Source of the DNA: Amphiura filiformis | Lineage: Eukaryota; Echinodermata; Ophiuroidea; Amphilepidida; Amphiuridae | Length of the DNA: 64,000 bases | Assembly (NCBI RefSeq): GCF_039555335.1 | Contig: NC_092637.1 | Span: 4,370,038 to 4,434,037 of the forward strand | Reading direction: 5' to 3' | In this document: piece by piece, positions 58,254 through 64,000 of the stretch | Layout: each line of letters begins with the position of its first letter | Position numbering within the stretch: the first letter of the stretch is position 1 | The notes under the pieces: generated by a model | The model's input: the letters and a program-made list of their open reading frames with translations, nothing else | The model's database searches: none | What the model was told of the DNA's origin: nothing | Made by a program: the position numbers and the translations under genes

Positions 58254-60500
58254 TATGTGTAACATTGGTTTTGATCAATCGGTGGTTGGGCGCTGCGCTA
58301 GTGTCTCGGTATCTGTGGACAAAATTTGCAAAGTGGGAAAAAGGCGCGCGAAAATTGTAATGCTCAAAATGGGCAAAACTAGTTATAGTTCACAGCATTC
58401 ATCGGACGGGCTAGTTAGGAAAATAGCATATATAAATATATATGCCTAACGCAATGCTGATGGTAATCGGATACATCCCATTAAATTATGTATGGAAAAA
58501 GTGATTTTCGACGCATTGACGTAAAACTACTGCCATTTTGTTAATTTAGCTTCTTTTCTCTCATTTTTTCGTCACATATTCTTAGAACAAATGTTACTTG
58601 AAATATGTAATAATATTGGGACTAGATATCTAAACTTCGAGAAATTAAGCTTTCAAATTGGGTAAAGTTCTGTTTGGACCACCCAGTAGTAGGCTACATA
58701 AATACATATATGGAGGCTAGTTAGAAGCACCGTGTCATTTCCATACATTTTGATACCATGATATCCTATGACAATGATTTTTTTAAATCAAAATTTAACT
58801 CTAAATCGTGTGATATCAACGTAGTGAAATAGCACTTTTGATATAACGAACCCATCAACCTGCGTGAATACTGAATCGACTCTATAAATAGCTGATTGTT
58901 CACTTTGCAAGTAGTTGTAACAACACGCTTGGCATTTTAACGCGAATCCAGCCAGTGTGAATGACGCACTCATCGGTGTTACGTTATACTAATTTGCCTA
59001 AAAACGAACTATTTCTACTTGTTAGTGTATGACAGAAAGCTGTGATTAATCTAGGTATAGTTACAGGCAATAGCCGACGGTATTTTCTCACGTCTTTAAC
59101 GTACGTAGATACGGACTTATACTTTAGTTGTATACTACGCGTCCTGTAATGTTGTTTGAAATAGCTTTACAATTGCGTTGCGCATACAAATTGAAGTACC
59201 ACTCGAAGTAAGCCAGGCATGTAAAACACTTCTCTGAACGTATTGACGAAACAGTACAGTATGTATAAATTATACTCTGCAAACATGGGTTATTCCGTTT
59301 TCTCTTAAATGACCGGTTTTGGTTGCGCCCTCATACGAGAGGGCCCCTTATTTGTATTGCAGTTGGAATTTGCTTCAATTTTTGTTTTGTTTTTCTATTT
59401 TGCATCTGAGTTGTTTAAAAGTACGTATTTAAAACAAATAATGCAATTGACTTTGTTTGGATTTTAATATTGTTTACTAATATGCACTAAATGCAAGTAA
59501 GTAGTTATATATACAGGAATTTATTTTTGAAGTATGACGTTAATGAAAACTAGAAATACACATTTAGTTCTGGCATTGTGTCGGATGTTTCTAGATTTGA
59601 ACATATTTCATACACCCACATTTGTAATAGTTTATCGTATTTGACATTTAGTTAGAAACATTAAAATTACATAACCTAAAAGATTCCCACTCTTTCCAAT
59701 ATCCTTTTTTAACGGATTCTTCTTTTATTTCATATTTTGCAAAATAAATCAAACATGATCTATTCAATCCGTTAGATTTAACAGTCGATTTGTTTATTGG
59801 TAACGTGTCACGATATTACTTTATATTTATTATATTATATCTTATTCATGGCCCTAACAAATGTACCAATATAGTGACCTGTCCCTCCAGGACACCAATG
59901 CATCACCGTGGTTACTGTCAAGGTAGAAGTCCAAAAAGTACCTTTGCAGGGCCTTGATGACAGGGTAATGTAATAGCAGATGAGGTAAGGTAGGGCTTAT
60001 TTCGCTCTCTTACATAATTTATTTACCGTTATTGTCTACCTATTTCTCTTATATCGATCAAGTAATAAACATGACATTGTTCCGCAAGGAACGGAAGAAT
60101 AGTGTAATTAATCAGACATGCTGATTGGAGGAATATCGCCCGCGCATGGTGGTTAGTGACTCGTCGGTTGTTTTTCATTCTACTTACTATAATTCTTAAA
60201 ATAAGGCAATGTATCAGCCTAACTGGATCAACCATTTCTAAAGATATTCAGTATGCTACGAAGACAAAAAACGATTATAAATTGCAAAAACAATTATTGC
60301 AAAAAATAGCATGAAGGTAACAACTTGTGTTGTCTTACAGTATATTTATATAATGCATCCTTTTATTTATCAAGGCTATAAAAAAGTATAAAACAATGTC
60401 TTAACAAAATAACTAAGCTAAAAAGTATGCCACGCGTGAAAGGAAAAACATAAAAAATGTAACCTGAAATTCGTAAATAAATTCATCAGGATTGTCCATA
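58254..60500. other. Intergenic, nothing firm
   Basis: AT-rich. AAGGCGCGCGAAAATTG at about 58340 resembles the interior of the hAT-type MITE at 56110. No gene was recognised. Confidence 0.4.
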
Positions 60501-60663
60501 ATACATTATTTACAAAGGTTCTGGTGTACAAATCCAAAAGTATTTCGGTATAAAAGATGTTATAAACATACCTGAATGACGTTTCGTACTACATCGTAGT
60601 ACTTTCTCAAATTGACTGATCAATTCTCCCACTCCTCGTCTGTTTCCTGCTGGAACTCGACGC

Positions 60664-61071
60664 TGTGAAAAATCTTATGTAGGGGAAACTGCGAGAGTAT
60701 TCGGAACACGTCTTAAAGATCATAAGACAGAAGCTGACAAAGCCTCAAATAAGGCTTTCACAAGATCACAGAGAAAAGCCTCGGTCACAGGAGAGGTAAA
60801 TAAATCGGCCATAACAGACCACATAGCGGAGGAAAACCATGTCATAGGATGGGATGATGCAAAAATCAGAGACAGAAAGCAAAACAGAAAACGAAGACAC
60901 ATTAAGGAAGCCATCTTGATCCGGAAAAAGGGGGCCAACACATTCAACCAAGACGAGGGCAACCACTTCCTACCCCACATTTACGACCAATTACTCCACT
61001 CCAAAACGCCACCAACGTCGAGTTCCAGCAGGAAACAGACGAGGAGTGGGAGAATTGATCAGTCAATTTGA
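60664..61071 (+). pseudogene. GIY-YIG endonuclease fragment of a Penelope-like element
   Basis: About 135 residues are open to a TGA at 61069-61071. Motifs in order are CEKSYVGETAR (YIG-like, with GET and R), TRLKDHK, NKSAITDHIAEENHVIGW, RKRRHIKEAILIRKKGAN (arginine-rich helix and the conserved glutamate) and FLPHIYDQLL. This order is that of the endonuclease domain at the C terminus of Penelope-like elements. The fragment starts inside the domain, just after the inverted arm. It is a truncated copy. Confidence 0.8.
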
Positions 61072-61102
61072 GAAAGTACTACGATGTAGTACGAAACGTC
61101 AT
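61066..61102 (+). other. Hammerhead-ribozyme-like core (degenerate)
   Basis: TTGAGAA is followed by a perfect hairpin GTACTAC-GAT-GTAGTAC (61076-61092) and GAAAC (61093-61097). A hammerhead core is CTGANGA, stem II, GAAA. Here stem II and GAAA are intact, but the first box differs at two bases. Penelope-like terminal repeats are known to carry small hammerhead ribozymes. The inverted arm (about 60577-60613) holds the same core on the other strand. Confidence 0.45.
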
Positions 61103-61282
61103 TGAGGTATGTTTATTACATCTTTTATACCGAAATACTTTTGGATTTGTACACCAGAACTTTTGTAAATAATGTAACATGATATTGTTTAAATAAATAT
61201 TCATGTTTTAGCGTATCAAACTAATATCATTCGCTAAAGAAAGATATTTCCCAACTCTGTACGGCGCAATGTGTGGGTCTAT

Positions 61283-61780
61283 ATAAACATATAAAAAAAA
61301 GTAACTAACCCCCTTGAAATAATGGCCATTATTCAAAAGGGGGCTATTGTATTACAAATCTGTAAAATGCGTTGGAAGCAGAATTTATATCTGCGCATTT
61401 TGACACCTCATTTGATACGATAGCCCAGAAAACAATAAGACACCGGTCAATGTAATATAGTAAGGTCCAGATTTGAAAGTTGCACTTACATACAAATGTG
61501 TACAATACAAAAACACTCAGATATCATTACACACATGTCCTTCCATTACACTGAATACAAAATCAATACAATTTACTGCAACTTTCAAATCATGAGTTAA
61601 ATTTAAAATTTAAATGAACGTTGTGACGTCAAATATGTAGTCAATTGCTACAAATGAGGTGTCAAAATGTGCAAAAATAAATTTTCAAACCCATTTTACA
61701 GATTTATAACACAATCACCCGTTTTTTAATAATGATCATTATTTAAGGGGGTTAGTTACTTTTTTGAGATGTTTATTATA
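61283..61780. repeat. Tc1/mariner-like MITE with about 140-bp inverted ends
   Basis: Both arms run AAAAAAGTAACTAACCCCCT, then ATTATT, GGTGATTGTGTTATAAATC or GCTATTGTATTACAAATC, CTGTAAAATG, and end in TTTTGACACCTCATTTG. This last string is shared with the inverted ends of the large Tc1-type element at 39612-48762. The interior is about 200 non-coding bases. Confidence 0.75.
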
Positions 61781-62024
61781 GTTGTGTCAGAATATCCGCC
61801 TTGTTTTCATCTTTTTCCAGTTGTGACTGCCAAAATGTCCAACCAGTACTTCATTTCTAATACAACCAGCAGAAATAATCGACATTTCTATTGACATTGT
61901 GGCGTGAAAAATCATCTATTCATGGGTACATTCGCGAGTTGATTTTGACCAAATTGGTAGTCGGATTTGTAAAATAGTGCAATCTAAACAGAAATTCTGA
62001 CAAAACGATATTCTGACATATAGC

Positions 62025-62171
62025 CTTATAAACTCCAAAACAAAAGTTTGGAAAGTTTTTTCAAGCATCCATATCTCAAATTATTGGAGACATGTTCATA
62101 TCGTCTTGTATAACAATAATTTGAGATATAGATGCTTGAAAAACGTTCCAAAATTTTGTTGAGGAGCTTAT
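62025..62171. repeat. Small foldback element
   Basis: The arms TTTTTCAAGCATCCATATC with TCAAATTATT, and AATAATTTGAGATATAGATG with CTTGAAAAACG, pair over about 60 bases around a loop of about 20. Confidence 0.75.
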
Positions 62172-62212
62172 GATGTGCTTTAGAAAATTGGGAAATATCT
62201 TTCGTTAGCGAA

Positions 62213-63232
62213 TTATGTTACTTTTACCGAGAAAATTAATTATGTAGTGGAAAAGTGAAAAACTGAAAATTGTGCACATTTCAACACCGAATTCGATCGT
62301 TGCAAGCAACAGGCATCGACTGACTACCGTTCTGTCTGTATTATCATTTTGACAACTCGTAAAGATCAAATTGTTTGTCTTTTTTTTGTCTTTTTCGTTT
62401 GCGTGTGTTTTGTTTCGTCCAGTAAAATACAGTTTTGACCAATATAGCAGTTCAACAAAGATCTCAGTGTCGCGGTTATACAACTATTTACTCTAGTCAT
62501 TATCAAAAGTATCGTATATCATGCTCATAAGTAATTACATAAAAGTCTTTAACCTTAGGTTAACTACAACAGACAAAACCAATTACAAACGTAATTACTA
62601 AAGAAAATAACAGGATAACTACATTAAAATGACACTTATGTTACAAAGATGTCCACATTATCTTCGGACATTATCTGACTTTTTTATTCAAATTTGGGGT
62701 GAGATTATTAGCCGTCATTGGAGTATAATAATATAATATAATAAAATCAATCGGATTATTTTAGGTCCAGTTTTATTTGTGGTTTGTCCTTATTTGTTAG
62801 ATGTGTTTTGAGTTCAAAACGTTCTGACCCACTGGACCTGGTCCCTCTAGCTAATTGATGATCAGATTTGATTATGTAACTATTGGTAAAAATATTTTAG
62901 TGCATATGCATCTCAATGTCATCTAGATAAAACCATCAACTAAAAGAAACAATTACATTAAAATCTACTCCTTGTATATAAAACTATTACTACTTTTCTT
63001 ATGGTCTATTTAACTGCCAATAACTCAAAAGTGCAAATCCCAATAAAAATATTAAACTTCTGAAGTGCTGAAATCAAAACGGCACGTATTTCCTAAAAGT
63101 CTTGGTTGGACGAAGCGTTGCTAAAAAGTTATATATCGTAAGAAAAGACTAGTAAGTGAATAGCTTGGTAGCATGAACCTGCGGTAACAAAACTAATAAT
63201 GTATCATGGCGCGGAAAGAAATGAAAATTAAT
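62213..63232. other. Intergenic, nothing recognised
   Basis: AT-rich DNA with no recognisable gene or element. Confidence 0.4.
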
Positions 63233-63450
63233 GTGCTCCTAGTGTTGTGAGAAATTATAATATCGATATAATTACCTTTAGAATCGAATTTAAACCCAGC
63301 GGATCTTTTCTATATAATCCCTGTCTACGAATCAGACGTATTGTTACCACGCATCCAAGTATCGCCTTGCAAAGTTGGTCCCTATGTTACGCCAATAAAC
63401 CTGAAACCTGTTTACACAGAGTGCTTTGGACATTCTAACTAAATGATGTC
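63233..63450. repeat. Dispersed repeat, copy 2 (partner at 28975-29225)
   Basis: Same word order and orientation as the copy at 28975-29225, including AATATCGATATAATTACCTT, GATCTTTTCTATATAAT and TTTACACAGAGTGCTTTGG. It has moderate divergence and no coding sequence. The open frames that cross it on both strands are incidental. Confidence 0.6.
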
Positions 63451-63783
63451 TAAAGTAAATCAACAAGAACCGTATACTTTCGTTTCTAACCAAGGATGAA
63501 AACCTTTGTCGGTAAGAAACTAGAAAGATTATTACCTTTAAGCTATTCATTTGTTTACTTAATTCCTCGTCGGAAAACTGTTTTATGCAAACAGATGTGT
63601 CGCATTCAGCCGATAGAAAATAGCTACGTTATATGTGAGTTTTCCAATTTTAGTGTATTACTTCTCTCTGTTTTATTATCGTGTTATTTGCCGCAATTCT
63701 AAGGCATTATAAGCTTATTTGTTGAACAAATTTTAATCTTTCCACAGAGTAGGCCAGTTCACATAAACGTTGAACAAAAACAG

Positions 63784-63857
63784 TGTATCCGGCCGGATTC
63801 GAACCGGCGACCTTCGTATTACTAGCACGACGCTCTAACCAACTGAGCTAAAGAGGC
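63784..63857 (-). tRNA. tRNA-Thr(AGU)-like gene, acceptor stem damaged
   Basis: The minus strand folds into D, anticodon and T arms. The D arm is GCTC-AGTTGGTTA-GAGC. The anticodon stem TCGTG/TACGA closes loop CTAGTAA with anticodon AGT. The T arm is GCCGG-TTCGAAT-CCGGC. The A box (TAGCTCAGTTGG) and B box (GGTTCGAATCC) are perfect, and TTTTT follows about 8 bases after the end as a Pol III terminator. The acceptor stem (GCCTCTT with CGGATAC) has three mismatches, so it is probably a pseudogene or SINE head; a functional tRNA is less likely. No intron. Confidence 0.65.
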
Positions 63858-64000
63858 ACATAAGAGAAGAGTAGAAGATATAAATCTATAGGTATTAGGT
63901 TCGAATGGTGTTCGTCATTTTTAAAACTTTGAATGTAGTAAATGCTATACTGCAGACAAGTAAATAAAAGAACAAATTGCACCGCATGTCATATCCCATG

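Larger units (their letters stand above)
60501..61178 (+). mobile_element. Penelope-like element, 3' part, flanked by inverted terminal copies
   Basis: A GIY-YIG endonuclease fragment on the plus strand is followed by a terminal repeat (about 61016-61178), and an inverted copy of that repeat lies on the other side (about 60501-60661). The arms are nearly identical: GTCGAGTTCCAGCAGGAAAC, GAGGAGTGGGAGAATTGATC, AGTCAATTTGAGAAAGTACT, and TACACCAGAAC outermost. Inverted or tandem partial copies of the terminal repeat are typical of Penelope-like elements. The reverse-transcriptase part is absent. Both arms carry a hammerhead-like core. Confidence 0.75.
61230..62212. repeat. Compound inverted-repeat element with 25-bp outer arms
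   Basis: The left arm (61230-61254) TTCGCTAAAGAAAGATATTT then CCCAA is mirrored at 62188-62212 by TTGGGAAATATCTTTCGTTA then GCGAA, with 24 of 25 positions matching. Inside lie two further inverted-repeat elements, at about 61283-61780 and 62025-62171. Confidence 0.7.

Overview
The window is eukaryotic, AT-rich, intron-bearing, repeat-dense DNA from a marine invertebrate deuterostome, most likely an echinoderm. The histone H4 carries cysteine at mature position 73, as sea urchin H4 does, and the H2A and H2B sequences are of echinoderm type. The repeat fauna also fits: a 2A-bearing LINE, Penelope-like, Tc1/mariner, piggyBac-like and many MITE-type elements. No species can be named from the sequence alone.

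Genes are confined to the left quarter. An F-box/leucine-rich-repeat gene (about 8.28-9.87 kb, plus strand, at least two exons) has one frame break at a T6 tract. A small histone group follows: H2A (minus), then H2B and H4 (plus). H2A and H2B end in the canonical histone 3' stem-loop. H4 does not, and it carries two substitutions in a nearly invariant protein. A tRNA-Thr(AGU)-like gene with a damaged acceptor stem lies at the right edge. No other convincing host gene was found between 15 and 64 kb.

The rest is repeat biology. 17.2-21.9 kb is a 4.7-kb satellite complex built on the palindrome ATTGCGCAAT: an older array in one orientation, an unrelated 107-bp array, then about 25 units of an 89-bp monomer in the opposite orientation with a three-monomer higher-order pattern. 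22.5-28 kb and 32.5-39.6 kb are old, colinear, gene-free duplicates of each other. 39.6-48.8 kb is a nest of insertions: a Tc1/mariner element (TA flanks, about 180-bp inverted ends, transposase remnant) holds a 2A-PHD-endonuclease-RT LINE; the LINE is split by a 3.3-kb TTAA-flanked, piggyBac-like element, which itself carries a tRNA-derived SINE-like sequence.

Further right are a hAT-type MITE with an 8-bp target duplication, a 1-kb mariner-type element with a transposase helix-turn-helix remnant, the 3' end of a Penelope-like element with a GIY-YIG domain and hammerhead-like repeats, and a compound inverted-repeat element. All boundaries were read by eye; family names rest on terminal motifs, target duplications and recognisable protein motifs, not on database searches.
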